The notes: generated by a model not told the origin, from the letters alone. A stretch of 64,000 nucleotides of DNA from Coniella vitis (GCA_011317545.1 WUJK01000002.1:2728001-2792000); one strand, 5' to 3'; shown: positions 1-13,584, counted from the stretch's first letter. A program made the numbers and translations.

Positions 1-50
1 TTCGTGCCCTAGTATACCGAAGCCGTGCATTTACCCGTGGGCCTATGATA
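1..50 (-). repeat. Gypsy LTR fragment at window edge
   Basis: These 50 bases match the inner end of the 339-bp LTR of the Gypsy element further right (20,796-20,845), including the stretch ending CCCGTGGGCCTATGATA. The LTR is cut by the window start, so whether it is a solo LTR or part of a longer element cannot be told. Confidence 0.75.
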
Positions 51-2050
51 ATAATATTAAAATAAATAAGTTTAATAAGAAGCTCGATTAGCTTTATAAT
101 AAATACCGAATTATAACTATCTTATCTCCCTTTACTATTATACTAAATATACCGATAAGAGTTTATCCTACCTTTTATATAAAGCTAATAAAGCTCGATA
201 AGAGTATACCTTTACCGTTATAAGATATAATAGATATATATCTTATACTTATTATAATCCCTAATAATTTAGACTTTATTATAAAAGAGTTTTATATAAA
301 GAAAATCTTAATAACTGAGAATAAATATGAATATAATAAATATAAATTAGCTTTAGTTAAATAAAAAGGCTATAATAAGCTTATATAAAAGCCCTTAGAC
401 ATAATTATAAATACTAAAGTATTAGAGAGATTTAAGATATAATAAGATAATATTTGTATTAATAATAGCCCGATATATATTATATAATATAGGCGTAAGA
501 AGGCTGCTTTATTATAATATAACTATTTATTTATTTACAATCGAGCGCTAAGCGCTTATAAACTATTTCTTATTATCTCTACTTTAGAATCGGTTATCCT
601 TACAACCGCTATTATATTTATCCTCCTAATCGTTTTTATAATCTAGATAGGGGTTATAATTATTAGCCTTATTATAAGTGTAAGCGGTAATAGCCTTATA
701 TCTACCTAAGCCCTATTAATAAATAAGGGGGAAAAGGGGAGTTAGCTAGCTTTAAATAGTAGGGCGGCGGTTGATAAATTTATAAGGAGAGCTATATATT
801 TAGCTATTATTATTATAAAAGCGCTTATATTTATTAGAAGATTATATAATAAATTAATATATAATCTTACTAAGGATTTAGGTTTAAAGTATATTATACT
901 TATTATAACGCCAATAGTTAGCTTTATTAGACTTATTATATAGCAGCGATTAATATAATCGGTAATAATATATTTATCGGTAATAATATTATAGCATTTA
1001 AACTCGTTTATAAATATTATAATATATTAGCTAAGAGTATTAATACCGAATATAATCTAATTACTATTAATATTAAATTAGTTATAATAGGTAAAAGATT
1101 AGTTAATAAGAGTAATAGGTATAAGGTTATAATAGTTATAAGGAGGGCTATAATAGCTATTATTATAATTATATAAGGGGGTTTAAGGGTCCTTAATAAA
1201 GTTAGATATTATAATCTAAGGGCGATAATAAGTATTCTAAGCGGCGTTAAAAGCGGCTTCTTAATTTTAATAAGTTTATAGAAAGTTAGGCGTAAAGATA
1301 GGGCGGCGGATATACTTTTTAGAATATATATTACTATTACCGCTAATATTATTATTATTATTATTATTCTTATCGCTTTAGGGGATAATATAAGTATTAT
1401 TATTAACTATTATCTTAACTCGGTTATAATAAGCTTATAAAAGGGCCGAGGTAACGTATAATCAATGGATATTAGAATACTTTTTATAGATCTTATAATA
1501 ATAGCTATAAAATTTATTGAATATAAGCTAATAATCGAGTTTATTAATATAAAAATAACTATTAATATAATCAAGGTAAGAGTACCTTTTATGCTTAATA
1601 AGACGTTTTTTCTCTATCGATAAAGAAAGATCCGATAGTAGTTAAAGGCTTATTATTATTAAGTTGGCGGGGTAGTTTACCGCCGTTTTTAATAGCGGCG
1701 TTACTTTAAAGGGTTATATCGGTAATAGTTATTATTATCGCTATTATTAGCTATTAATCTTGAATAAAGAATTAAAGAAATTAACTGTTTTCATTATAAT
1801 AGATAAAGGGTTTTAATATAATTAATTAGTTATTATTTCGAATTAATAGAATATTAATTTAAAATAGAATTAATAAAAGGGAGTTAGGAAGTAAGGAAGA
1901 GGGCTATAATACGCTAGATTTATACTTAAATCTTATATATTACGTAGTATTGAAACTCTAGCTAGTTTTATAAGAGTAAGGTATAATAGGCCCCGACCAC
2001 CCTAATGGAATATATTATATATAAAAGAGCTATAAAGCTATTAAACTCGG
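51..2050. other. RIP-mutated AT-rich DNA, no gene recognised
   Basis: Very A+T-rich sequence made largely of TA-rich words, with CA and TG dinucleotides nearly absent and frequent stops in every frame. It is presumably decayed transposon sequence, but I could not match it to any of the families resolved elsewhere in the window. A few G+C-richer islands (for example near 550-760 and 1,250-1,310) remain unassigned. Confidence 0.6.
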
Positions 2051-3676
2051 CCTATAATATTATCATTATTCTTATATTATACTCCGTTCTACTTAAATTA
2101 TATAATATCCGGAACCTCTTCCTTTCTTATCTAATAGGAAACCGAATACCAGAGAAAAATCTATAGCTATACTTATTTATCGCTATATAAATATAACGTT
2201 TACTTCCTGATCTCTCCGTTTAACCGCTAGTTCTAACTAATTAGGCTAGTTAGGTATATACTATTCCTTACCTCCTCTTTTTTCCCTCCTTAAACCCTAC
2301 GCCTAATATCTCCCCGGCTATAATAAGTTTTATTAGCGAAAAGGTTATTATTCTCCCGATTTTTAATAGCTATTTCGCTATTATACCAACGATTCTAGGG
2401 TCGGTTATTAATATATTATAATATATATATAATAATAGTAGAATCGCTACTTTATTTATAACTATATATTATAGCTAAGCTTATAGATAATTCTCCTTTA
2501 AGTAGTTTAGATTAATATATTCAATCTTAAGTTATAGATATAGTCGAGGATTTATATTTCCCTAGCCCTATATAATAGTTAGGGATATTAATAAACCTTA
2601 AGTTTCTAGCTATATCTATAAGAATATTACTTCTTTATAAGGATAATACTATTTTATTAGAATCCGACTATTTATATTATCTTCTTTCTATAATATTTAG
2701 CTATATATATAGCCCTTTTTATAATCTCTTATTTAAAATATTTTAGGTATATAAAGGCTATATTAATATAGCCCTTATATAGTCGCCCTTTTATCTATTT
2801 ATATTATAATTATAGTATAAGCTTATAGGAGTCTTACCTCGTTTTCCTATCTTTCCTTTATAGCTATTAGATATATATCGAGATATATTAATAATAGTAG
2901 ATATCCGGCCTCCGCTTTAAATACGTATTTTGATATAGTTTTATATACGCTTATAACCGTATATAAGTATTATGTTTATATTATTTTTAAGCTATATATA
3001 ATACCCTTCGCTCTTCTATCTTTATTATACTAATACTAAACCGTAGCTCTATATATAATAGCGCTTTATATAGTTATTATATAGATCTACTTTATATAGT
3101 CACTATTATAACCCTATATAAACGCTACGATTCTTATAAATATATACTTCTAGGTTTCTATCTTCTTCCTAAGTTCCTTAAGGTACTTTTACTATCTTAG
3201 CTTCTTATCTAATTATATACCGAGAAATCGTATTAATTCCGCCGGCTTAATATATATATCGCCTAGTTATATACGTTCCGTAAGACTTTAGTATATCCTA
3301 ATAAAATATATAAGTTTACTCTTCTAAGGGGCGAATTTTATCCTATATCTCCTTAATTATAATTTATAAACTATATATACGCTATATAATCGCCGGTAAT
3401 TCTCGATTATTATTACGCTTATTATAAAAATATTCGTATCGTTAGCAAACCCTATTATTAACACTCCGATTACTTTAAGTTTCTTATATAATAACGAGAT
3501 ATATAGTATAAAAAGGATAGGAGATAATAGTAATTCTTATAATACTCCTATATATATCTTTCGTAGTAAAGATATTATCGAAGTAGAATATTACCGTTTT
3601 TTTCGATAGATAGTTTTTAACCTACTATACTACCTATTTAAGGAAATCTTTCTTCTCTAATACTTTAACTATTCTT
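2051..3676 (-). mobile_element. LINE-2: RIP-decayed Tad1-like non-LTR element, RT part
   Basis: Reading the minus strand from about 3,620 to 2,750 gives a degraded reverse transcriptase: an SPILFILYIS-like block followed by FANDTN at 3,430-3,452, which corresponds to the FADDT catalytic box of Tad1/I-type LINEs with one Asp changed to Asn, as a RIP transition would do. Downstream the frame shows KFAPQKSKLI and a KPAEFTRFLGI block typical of the same RT family. The 3' part (2,060-2,520) recurs inverted at about 30,480-30,940. The 5' part is missing: the element is interrupted at 3,676 by a family E tail. No open frame survives. Confidence 0.7.
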
Positions 3677-5683
3677 CTATATATTTATTTACTTATTTAT
3701 TTAATTAAATTAACGCCGGACTAGTTACGCTAGTATACCTCCTAAGGGGTATCTCGGCGTATACTACTTATCGTACTGCTAGGGAGCGTATATATACCTA
3801 CCTAATAAATATAGTTATAGTATAACCTAAGCTTAAAAAGCTGCTTTATAATATATTAGCTATATCCGAAAGGCTAAATACTCTAGGGATTAATCTTAAA
3901 GTAGAGTTATATAATATTATTTATATAGCCTATATAGGGCTATTTTATATTAGGTTAGCGTATTACCGTATAGCTATTAGGCGTTAGATACCGGCCGAGA
4001 CCGGTCCCGAAACCGCTCTATATACGTATTATATATCGATTATATTAGCGATAACCTTATTAGTATAAAAGTCTAAGAGCGTTACGCCGAAAGGCCTATT
4101 AGCTGCCTAACTACTATCGTAGTATAGATATCCTTATCATAGTATAAAGTAATAGCTTAAAACGTATTAAAGATATACTTTAAAGCGTTTATTATTAATA
4201 TTTTATAAAGTATATATCCTTTATTAATAATAGCTAGCCCTTTATCTATAATTATAGATAATAGCTATTATAGCTAGATATACCCCTATAATTATTAATA
4301 GTAGGGGTATTATACTATTTATTATACTTCTTCTACCCCCGTTATAACTCGTTTAGAGTCCCTCCTCCTTCCCCTTCTTCCCTCTTTCTCTCTTATTTTA
4401 TTATATAATTATATAATAGTATTACTAACCTACGCCGCAGCTATATTAAACTTTCTATTAGAACTCTTAGTACCGCTATTACTATTACTATTATTATTAT
4501 ACCTCCTAAGAAAGGAAGTAAGCGTATCTACTCTCCTCGAACGATTACTAAGATTTATATTAGCTTACTAATATCTTAAACTAATATATAGGTAAGTATA
4601 CTAAAGTATATTATATTATAAACGCTATTAATACCCGTATAGCTAAGAAACGTATATTAATCTAGTTAATCTATATAAACTAGCTTAAACTCTCGAAATA
4701 TTATACCTAACGCTATTTTAAAGCGTTATAACCTCCTAATTATATACCTATATATATATTATAGTAAATATAATATATAATTCTAAGATAATATCTAAAC
4801 TCTATTAGTTAAATACTATTAACTAATATATTTACTAATAGAATCTAAAGTTATTAAAAAGGGTATTACTCTTATAATATATAGTATACTCTTATATAGC
4901 GCTACAAAGCCGACTATTAATATACTTAATAATAATAACTATATTTATAATAAAGATAAGAACGATAATAATATCTTATAAAACGCCCTTAATAATACCC
5001 TTAAGCTCGAGGATAAGGATAAAGGTAATATTAAGGGTATTAAGGATAATATCGATAATAAAGATAAGGTAGATTTACTTAATACTAGCTATAGCTAGGC
5101 CGAAGATATTTCTAATAATAAGGAAGCTACTATTAATATATATATTAGAGATAATAACGCCGAGGAGGACGATAATAAGGCTTGTTAGGATAAGGCTAAT
5201 AACGATAGTAATTATAATATTAATATTAATATAAACTGTACCTATATAAACGATAATAATAATAGTAATAATAATAGTAATAATAATAATATCGGTATTA
5301 CTTATACTATTACCGCTAGTAATATTAGTAATAAACGCCCTATACCTATTTCTACTCCTACTAATACTCCTATTATTAAGAAGTAATATTCTACCGCTAT
5401 TATTAATAGTAATAATATTAAGGCTAGAGCTATTAAAATTATAGCTCCTATTAAAGCGAATCCTCCTTATACTACCTATACTATTAACGCTATTACTATT
5501 ATTAATATTTAGCTTAAAGCTAAGATAGGTAAGAAGAAAGCTAGTATTATTAAGAATATAAGTAAGGCTATTACGCTTATTACTCCTATTAAGCGTAAAA
5601 AGATATAGAAAATTAGTAAAGCTACTCTTAATAGCCGATATATTATAATCTAGCGTAATATACTCTTTAAATAATATTAAGGC
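3677..5683 (-). mobile_element. Family E repeat, copy 1 (RIP-mutated)
   Basis: This copy begins at the (TTTA)n tract, which read on the minus strand is an (AAAT)n tail, and ends against the 5' end of LINE-1 copy 1. It is recognisably the same sequence as 11,508-13,323. The long reading frame of the family lies on the plus strand here, that is antisense to the tailed strand; its initiator ATG has become ATA near 4,498 (ATACCTCCTAAGAAAGGAAG), a TG-to-TA change expected from RIP. The acidic and basic segments of the frame remain visible between about 4,900 and 5,640 but are full of stops. Confidence 0.7.
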
Positions 5684-6079
5684 ATCCTTCCCGACACTTT
5701 TCTCGTATACGCCTGCTTTTGTTAAGGGTGTATACGGTTTTGCTAATAATTTACTAATATCTAACCTATTTATATATAGGTAAATACGGTTACGGGATAG
5801 CTTCGTAGGAGGCCCTGCCTACGGACGCGATATAGGGCGGCTCGCCGCCGCCTAAGGGACTAATGCTTAGGACGGATATTAGTTCTATTACGGATTCGAT
5901 TTACTCCCCTATATAATAGAAGAAGTATTATAATACCGCGTTATAATTATAGGAGGATACTACTACTCGTTAAGATAACCCCCTTACCCCTAATATAAAT
6001 AGGACCCTTCTCGTAGGCGTATACTATACGTTTATAGCTTAGGAGATAATCCTACTAGCGGTAGATAAAACCCTAAGAA

Positions 6080-7790
6080 AACTAGTTAATACCTTTAAAG
6101 GCCTTTTATAAAGTAAGGAGCGTCTTTATATAAAGAGGGTAAACTCCTAACTCCTAGCTATAGTTAAGCGCGAGCTTAAAATTTTTTTATCGGACCCGGC
6201 TATTAGCCGGCCTACTCCGATATACCCGACTCCTCCCGTTATTACTTTATAGGTAGTACTTTACCCCTAATAGCTACCTTTACCCGCTTAGTACCCTTAG
6301 TAGGGTTAAAGCTAGGCTATTATTATAAGCGCGGCCGCTAAGCTCCCGGCGGAGCCGGCTTACTATATTCGAAAATCCGGCCCCTAATACGGCTAATAGC
6401 GGGGATAGGATATAAGGATCCTCCTTAGGGCTACCCCTTATAATACGCTTATAGGCTTACCCCTTTAAGGATTTAAGCTAGGTATTTATATTTAGCTTTA
6501 GATTCTTATAATTAATATAACGGTAATTACTAAAACCCCTACTAGCTAAGCTTTACGCTTTACTAATAAGGAGGTTCGGGATAAGCTATAACGGGCTAGC
6601 TCCTATAGGGCTCTAGGAATTAACTAGCGTTCCTATAGCCGTCTCCGATATACGGAACCTTTCGCTTAAGCGGTTAAAGCAAAAGGTACGTAATCTTCTA
6701 AATATATTTTAGAAGATCTAGTTAACTTATTAAGCACGTCGGGCGAAGGTAATATTATAGGTAGGCTTATAATATAGGCTTCTCGCTAACCCTTTAAGGG
6801 ATAAGCTATTAAAGCTAATATAAATATCCTCGGCGATTATATTATAGACCTAGGTTACTTATATAGCGACCGGGGTTCCGAGGGAGCTTTATAACCCCTT
6901 TACTTATTAAAGGGTTTCTCCTAAGGAATATATCCGGGAGGAGGCTATAATATAAACGGGAATTAAGCCTATTTCCTATAAGCTTTCTATAAACGGATAT
7001 AACCTTATTATAGGTATTATTACCTAGCTAATATCCTTTTTATATAAAGTATAACCCTTTTAGGTCTTTAACCTATCCTATACCCGGCTAATATAGAAGA
7101 TAAAGAGGCTCTCTTTCTATACGGACGGCTATCTTAGCTATTATTTAACTAAGCGTTATATAAGGAGTAAGCAATACCCTACCTACTCTAACGCTTAATA
7201 TATATAGGAAGGGGAGGTTTATACGGTTCCCCTTAGGTATACTAATTATTATAGGCTAATCCGCTTTAACTACCTTAGCTATACTACCGCCCCTATAATA
7301 ATTAATAAATAGCTTTATTACCCGTTTATCTCTAAGCTTAAGAGGATTAGGAATATAGGTAAGGCCCGTTATAATAATATAAATATAGCTATAGATATTA
7401 CTAGTAACTAGTAGAAGCCTTAACCTCCTGCTAAGCCTACGAAATAGCCGTTTATTAAAAGCCCCTCCCGGAAGCGGCCTTATAGTAATATCCGCGATTA
7501 TATACCGCCGACCGGCTTATAATAGCGCTTATAGCTCGACCCGGCTAATATACTGCCTCCGGAGGGTCCTAGCCCCGCTATAGAGAGAGAGCTTACGCCC
7601 CCGGCGGATATAGTTAAGGACGATAACGATACGGTTATAATCCTTAGCTCCTAGGGGGGCTTAAATATTACTACTCCCCCTATATATAAATAGGATATAC
7701 CCTTTCGATAGCCGGAGGGCTCCTCTTATAATCGCTTAAGCGAATATAAGGAAGAAATAATCTACCTATATTATACTATTAGTACTCTAT
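6080..7790 (+). pseudogene. LINE-1 ORF1-like region, decayed
   Basis: A proline- and lysine-rich frame with many RIP-type stops (TAA/TAG where CAA/CAG would be expected) precedes the endonuclease-RT region, the place of the ORF1 RNA-binding protein in LINEs. Its segment around 6,577-6,768 is repeated, inverted and much less mutated, at 29,568-29,758 and 29,907-30,097. I could not make out an intact zinc knuckle, so the ORF1 assignment rests on position and composition. Confidence 0.5.
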
Positions 7791-7879
7791 ATTAAGCAGG
7801 GGGTAAACGTTATATAGGTCTAGGAGCTATATATAATATCTAATACGAGAACTTAAAGGTACCCTACCTATAAGCTTTT

Positions 7880-10340
7880 CTTACCGGTGGATAATTAGGG
7901 AGGGGATCCGATAGCCTATTACGAGGAAAGGCGGTAGGAGTTGCTCGGTAATAAGCCCCGGGTCCTAATATACGTATAACGGGGTTATAGGCTATATATA
8001 AAGTAGTAACGGCCCTTTGCTATAAGGGATAGACTCTAGCTAGAGGTATTAAAGGTCCTTTTAGTTAACGTTTACCGGGCGCTTAGAGAGGATATAATAC
8101 TCGATTATATACTAAATAGTCTACCTATATAGAGATAGGTAATTAGGGGCGATTTTAATATAATCTATACTCCTTATAAGCCGGGTAAGCTTAACGAAAA
8201 GGGTAGTAATTAGGTTGAAGATTAGATATTATTTAAAGATATATTCTTTATAAATACCCCGGGTATCCCTTTATATATCTAAGAGGGGGTTTTTAACCTA
8301 ATCTTCTCTAATATTCTTAATATAGTTATAAAGATTATTCCTAACTTATATACTAGCTTTAACTATAAGACCCTTATTACGATTATCGGTAGTAATCCTC
8401 TACTCCTTTAAGAATAGCTAGTATAGCTATAAGTAGATTTATAATCCCTCCCGACCTTAAAAAGCCTTTTAGAAATAGGGCTAATAAATATACCGCCCCT
8501 CTTATAGGTAGAAAGCTTAGCTTCTCTAAATAATTAAATAATCTATTTAAACTACCTCTAGGGTAAGGCTTTTAAAGCGGCGGAGCGGTAGTTATAACCC
8601 TACTCCTAAGCCCTTTAATAGGATAATAAGGTAGAGGAGGTATACCGGGCGTATATTAAGGCCCGATATAATTATCGGACTTATTTAAAGGAGTTCTAGG
8701 TAGCTAGGAATACTTTTAAGGGGGCTATTCGAATATATCGGCGAGCCTTTTAATAGGGTAGGATCGATATAATAGCTTCGGATATAAATATCTTCGGGAT
8801 AGCAGGGTAATATAAGCTAGTTATACCGCTATAAGCTCCCCTATTATATATAAGGGATAGTATATTATATAAGGACCTTATTAAGAAAGTAAGCTTATTA
8901 TAGGATAAGATTTTATAGCGGTTCTCTAGGGATAATAACCTAATTAGGGACCTACTTAAGGGTTAGGATACCTTTAAAGCCTATTTCTAATAGGATTATA
9001 TAGCTACGCCTAAAGAGGTAAAGGAGTATATTATCCGAGTTAAATTTACTTCTCCTAAGGTAAATAACGCCTCGGTATCCCTATTAAAGGAGTATTAGGA
9101 TAATATTAGCCTCTTTTTAGTTTAGCTTTATAATTATTACTTTATTATAGGTTACTTTCCTCTACCTTAGTATTATATTAAGGTATCGATATACCCTAAG
9201 CTAGGTAAAAGGGATATAGATAACCTTAGGTTATATAAGCTTATTACTCTTTTTTTTATCTTTTTTAAAGGGCTTAAGAGGCTAATCGTATATAAGCTCT
9301 TTTAGATCCTATTTACTAAAAGGGTCCTTAACCTATAATATTATAGGGCGCTATTAAAACGCTCTATAATAAACCTTATAACGGTATTTATATATAATAT
9401 CGAGCTAATACTCTCCTAAGAATAAATTATTATAATAATAATTAGGGATATATAAGGGGCGTTTAATACCGTTCTCCCTAATAGATTAATTATATAGCTA
9501 TAAATTCTTAGTTTCCTACTCCTATTATTAAGTTTAATAACCTCCTTCCTAATAATACGGTTAATATAGGTCTGCTTAGATAGGTTAATAATAGGTTTCT
9601 TCTTAATAAGATATAGTATACCCTAGGGCTTATTTCTTTTACCGGTACTATATATAATCTACCTCTTTAAACTTATTCTATAGGGTAGTAATAGGTATTT
9701 TTATTATATAGACGATATTCTCTTCCTTTATATATCTAATAATACGGAGAAAAATATAATATTACTAGATACGGATATAGTAAACGTTAACGATTAGGCT
9801 TCGAGGAATATAATATAGTTTATAGCGGAGAAGACGGAAGTTTTCTACTTCTTAAGGTATAAGGAGGCGGTATAGCCGGCTATTATAATAAGCGGTAGGC
9901 GTATAAAGCCTATTACTAGGATACCCTCCTATTCTAAGGTAGCTAGCTTCCGCTAATTAGGATTCTAGTTTAATAGGTATCTTACGGATAAGAGGTATAT
10001 TAAAGAAAGGGTTTATAAAATAGCGAAGGTTATAGCCTACTTTAGGAGCCTTAGGAAAGTATAGTATAACTCCCCTATAGCGTCCCTTTATAAAGCGGTT
10101 ATAGTAATACTTATCTCGATACTTATATATATAGCGGATGCTTAGTTTCGACCGGGCTATACGCTTATAGTATAGCTTAAGAAGGCGGATTAACTATTAA
10201 TAAAGGGCGCTAAAGGGGTGCTACCGGCGTAGAGGACGGTATATACGGTAATAGCCCTCCGCGAAGTAGGCCTCCTTATAGCTAGGCTTACGCTAGGAGC
10301 GGCGGTTTACCGGGCCGGCCTACGGTACGCTCTACTAGAC
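7880..10340 (+). pseudogene. LINE-1 ORF2: endonuclease and reverse transcriptase, decayed
   Basis: The plus strand encodes a broken apurinic-type endonuclease (RGDFNI at about 8,147-8,162, then NTPGIP and a GVFNLIFSN block, the usual end of the LINE endonuclease domain) followed by reverse transcriptase with a YYIDDI catalytic box at about 9,702-9,718 and a KTEVFYFLR block after it. These fit the Tad1/I group of fungal LINEs. Frequent in-frame TAA/TAG codons replace likely Gln and Trp codons. The RNase H domain present in copy 2 is lost because the copy is cut near 10,350. Confidence 0.75.
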
Positions 10341-10350
10341 GTAGGGCACC

Positions 10351-11507
10351 CCCTCTGCCTTACTAGACGACTCGGCGAAGCCTTCCGCTAGTACTTTATC
10401 GTAGGCCTCCTTAGCTATACGAATAGTAGTATAATAGGGGGTATTATCCTTGCCCTCCTATAGGGCGTTATATAGCTAATAGCTAACGGTTATTAGGTAA
10501 TTAGCTAGAGGGGTATAGCCCTTATATTAATAGCGCTAGTAACGGGTGCTGCCCTTAATATTCTAATAGTCGCTAAGCGATTTACCGGTAATTACCGAGA
10601 CTAGATACTACTCGTAAGGTATATCGCGCTAGGTTATAATATAACGGCTATTAGGAGTAGCTTCGCTAGCCTTTTATATCTTCTTACGCTTAATAGGGAT
10701 AATAGGAGTAATAGCCTTACCCTTATTCTTAATAATACTAATCTTCTTCTTACTAGTCTTAGCTTTAGGTTAAGTATTAATAATAGTAATAGCGTTAGTA
10801 ATACGAGTAGTATAAGGAGGGTTAGCCTTAATAGGAGCTACTATCTTAATAGCCCTAGCTCTAACGTTATTACTACTAATAGTAATAATAGAACGCTACT
10901 TCTTAGCAGTAGGAGCACTAGTAAGAGTAGAGGTAGGTATAGGGTATTTATTACTAATATTACCGGTAGTAATAATATAAGCGATACCGATATTATTATC
11001 GTTACTACTACTACTACTGCTATTACTATCGTTTATATAAGTACGATTAGTATTACTACTAGTAATATAGTTATTATCGTCGTTAGCTTTATCCTAGTAG
11101 GCCTCTTTATCGTCCTCCTCGGCGTTATTATTACTAGTATATATATTAGTAATAGGCTCCTTATCGTTAGAGGTATCTTTAGCCTATTCCTAGCTATCTT
11201 AGAATAAGTTTACCTTATCTTCGCTATTAATATTATCCTTAGCAGCCTCGGTATTACCCTTATCCTTATCCTCGAGCTTAAAGGTACCGTTAAGGGCCTT
11301 TTATAGGATATCTTTATCGCCCTTATCTTTATTATATATATAGTTATTACTATTAAGTATATTAATAGTCGGCTTTATAGCGCTATATAGGAGTATACTA
11401 TATATTACGGGGGCGGTACCCTTTTTAATAGCTTTAGTTTCTATTAGCAAATATACCTATTAGTAATAGTTAATTAGTAATATTAGAACTTAGCTTTAGT
11501 ATAATAT
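10351..11507 (+). mobile_element. Family E host copy, piece 1
   Basis: First of three pieces of one family E copy whose tailed strand is plus; the others are 13,324-13,584 and 20,846-21,702. The pieces are separated by a family E insert (11,508-13,323) and by the Gypsy element (13,585-20,845). The family's reading frame runs on the minus strand here and reaches further toward its C-terminus than in the other copies: after the basic segment there is a region with a KSLSDY block, a KG-Y-R-YQHKGYTPLANYL-like block and a YYTTIR.AKEAYDKVLAEG block (about 10,360-10,640). I do not recognise this protein. Confidence 0.65.
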
Positions 11508-13323
11508 TTATTTATTTATTTATTTATTTAATTAAATTAACGCCGGACCAGTTACGCTAGCACACCTCCCAAAGGGTATCTCGGCGTACACTGCCTATCG
11601 TACTACTAAAGAGCGTATACACACCCACCCAGCATATACACTCGTAATACAACCCCAGCCCGAAGGCTGCTTAATAGCGTATCAGCCACGTCCCAGAGGC
11701 TAAATACTCCAGGGATTGGTCTTAGAGCAGAGTTATATGATACTGTTAGTATAGCCCGTACAGAGCTACGTTTTCATTAGGTCAGCGTATTACCGTATGG
11801 TTACCAGACGTCAGATGCCGGCCGAGACCAGTTCCGAAGCCGTACTATATACGTGCTATACGTCGACTATGCTAGCGATAACCTCACCAGCATAGCAGCC
11901 TAAGGGCGCTACGCTAGAGAGCCAGCTAGTTACTAAGCTGCTAATATAGTATAGACGTCCTTATAGCAGTATAGAGCAGTAGCTAAAGATACGTTAGAGA
12001 TATACCTTAAGGCGTCTGCTATTATTAGTCTATAAAAGTACGTATCCTTCTGCTAATAATAGCTAGCCCTTTATCTATAGTTACAGATAATAGCTATTAC
12101 AGCCAGTTATACCCCTACTATTATTAATAATAGGGGTATAGCGCCCTCTGCTATATTTCTCCTACGCCTATTATAGCTCGTTTAAATACCCTCCTCCTCC
12201 TCCCTTCTCCCCCCTCCTTTCTTAATCTATAATATAGCAGTATAGCAGTATTACCAGCTATCGCCGCCGCCGTATTATACTCCCCTCTATAATCCTAAGT
12301 ATAGCAACCACTATTACTACTATTATAATGCCTCCTAAGAAAGGAAGTAAGTATATCTACCTTTCCTAATCGAATACTAGGACTTATAGCAGTCTACTAA
12401 CGTTTTAAATTATTATATAGCTAAGTATACTAAAGCGCACCGTACCGCGAATACTGCTAATGCCTGCGCAGCTAAGAAATATATAATACTCCCATTAATC
12501 CATATAAACTAGCCTAAGCTCCCTATAAATACTATATCTAGCGCTACTATAAAGCAGTATAACCTTCCCACTAGATACCTACGTAAATAGTATAGTAAGC
12601 GTAGTATACTACGCTAAAGCTAAGTTCTAGTACTACTAATTAACTACTACTAATAGGTATATTTACTAATAGAAGCTACTGCTACTAAAAGGGGCACCGC
12701 CCCCGTAATATACGGCGTACTCCTATATAGCGCTATAAAGCCGACTACTAACGTGCTTAATAGTAATAACTACGTTTATAACGAAGATAAGGGCGGTAAA
12801 GATATCCTATAGAAGGCCCTCGATAATACCCTCGAGCTCGAGGATAAGGATAAGGGTAGTACCGAGGGTGCTAAAGATAGTGCTAATAGCGAAGACGAGG
12901 TGGACTTACTCTAAGATAGCTAGGAATAGGCCGAAGATACCTCTAGCGATAAGGAGCCTGCCTCTAATATACGTACTGGTAATAATAACGCCGAGGAGGA
13001 CGATAAGGAGGCCTGCTAGGACGAGGCTAACGACGATAGTGACTATATTACTAGTGGTAATGCTAATCGTGCCTACGTGGACGATGGTAGCAGTAGTAGC
13101 AGCAGTAGTGACGATAACGATGTCGGCATCGCCCGTACTACTGCCACCGGCAATATTAGCAATAAACGCCCTGCGCCTACCTCTACTCCCACTAGTGCTC
13201 CTGCTGCTAAGAAGCAGCGTTCTGCCGCTACTACTAGCAGCAGCAACGCTAGGGCTAGGGCTATTAAGATAGCAGCTCCCGTTAAGGCTAATCCTCCTCG
13301 TGCCACCCGTGCTACCAACGCCC
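11508..13323 (-). mobile_element. Family E insert (least mutated copy) with 14-bp target duplication
   Basis: This 1.8-kb copy starts at an (TTTA)n run and lies inside another family E copy in opposite orientation. The 14 bases CTTTAGTATAATAT occur directly on both sides (11,494-11,507 and 13,324-13,337) and the host copy is continuous if one of them is removed, so this is an insertion with target-site duplication. A tail of (AAAT)n on the minus strand plus a variable truncation at the other end suggests target-primed reverse transcription with minus as the copied strand. It carries more CA/TG than its neighbours, so it is younger or less hit by RIP. Confidence 0.75.
12328..13320 (+). pseudogene. 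Family E reading frame (acidic-basic protein), decayed
   Basis: On the plus strand, ATGCCTCCTAAGAAAGGAAG at 12,328 looks like the start used by the family (MPPKKGS). A coherent frame runs through the copy to about 13,320: a middle block with IYGVLLYSAIKPTTN, a long Asp/Glu/Ser-rich acidic stretch (about 12,780-13,130), then a basic tract with KRPAPTSTPTSAPAAKKQR, a nuclear-signal-like segment, and NPPRATRATNA before the truncation. The frame is broken by TAA/TAG codons at likely Gln/Trp positions, and the MPPKKGS start is in a different frame from the acidic part, implying a frameshift or lost intron. Composition suggests a nucleic-acid-binding or nuclear protein; no family recognised. Confidence 0.45.
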
Positions 13324-13584
13324 CTTTAGTATAATATATTACGCTTATTATACTATTTATATAGGTATCTTATAGGAAGGATATACTGCTTTATAATAGC
13401 GCTAGATATAGTATTTATAGGAGCTTAGGCTAGTTTATATAGATTAATAGGAGTATTATACGTTTCTTAGCTATATAAGTATTAATAGTATTCGTAATAT
13501 AGCGCGCTTTAGCGTATTTAGCTATATAATAATTTAAAACGTTAATAGATTATTATAAGTCCTAGTATTCGATTAGAAAAGGTA
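13324..13584 (+). mobile_element. Family E host copy, piece 2
   Basis: Continues piece 1 after the family E insert; it is the reverse complement of the 12,355-12,610 part of the insert. It ends in AGGTA, the 5-bp target duplication of the Gypsy element (13,580-13,584 and 20,846-20,850). Confidence 0.7.

Larger units (their letters stand above)
5684..10350 (+). mobile_element. LINE-1 copy 1 (RIP-mutated non-LTR retrotransposon)
   Basis: The left boundary is set by comparison with copy 2, which starts at 27,603 on the other strand with the same CCCGA.AC..TTCTCGTATACGCC sequence. Two decayed coding regions are visible on the plus strand: an ORF1-like region (about 6,080-7,790) and an ORF2 region (about 7,880-10,340). 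Homology with copy 2 stops near 10,350, where family E sequence begins, so the RNase H part and natural 3' end are missing here. Confidence 0.75.

Noticed and set aside
12868..13272. 134-codon plus-strand ORF in family E
   Set aside because: It is in a different frame from the coherent acidic-basic frame, which overlaps it; the alternative frame has repetitive Ile/Val/Leu composition with no motif.
13073..13318. Minus-strand ORF rich in Leu/Ala/Val, membrane-protein-like
   Set aside because: It is the complement of the Ser/Asp/Ala-rich family E frame; hydrophobic runs arise from reading repeated acidic and Ser codons backwards.
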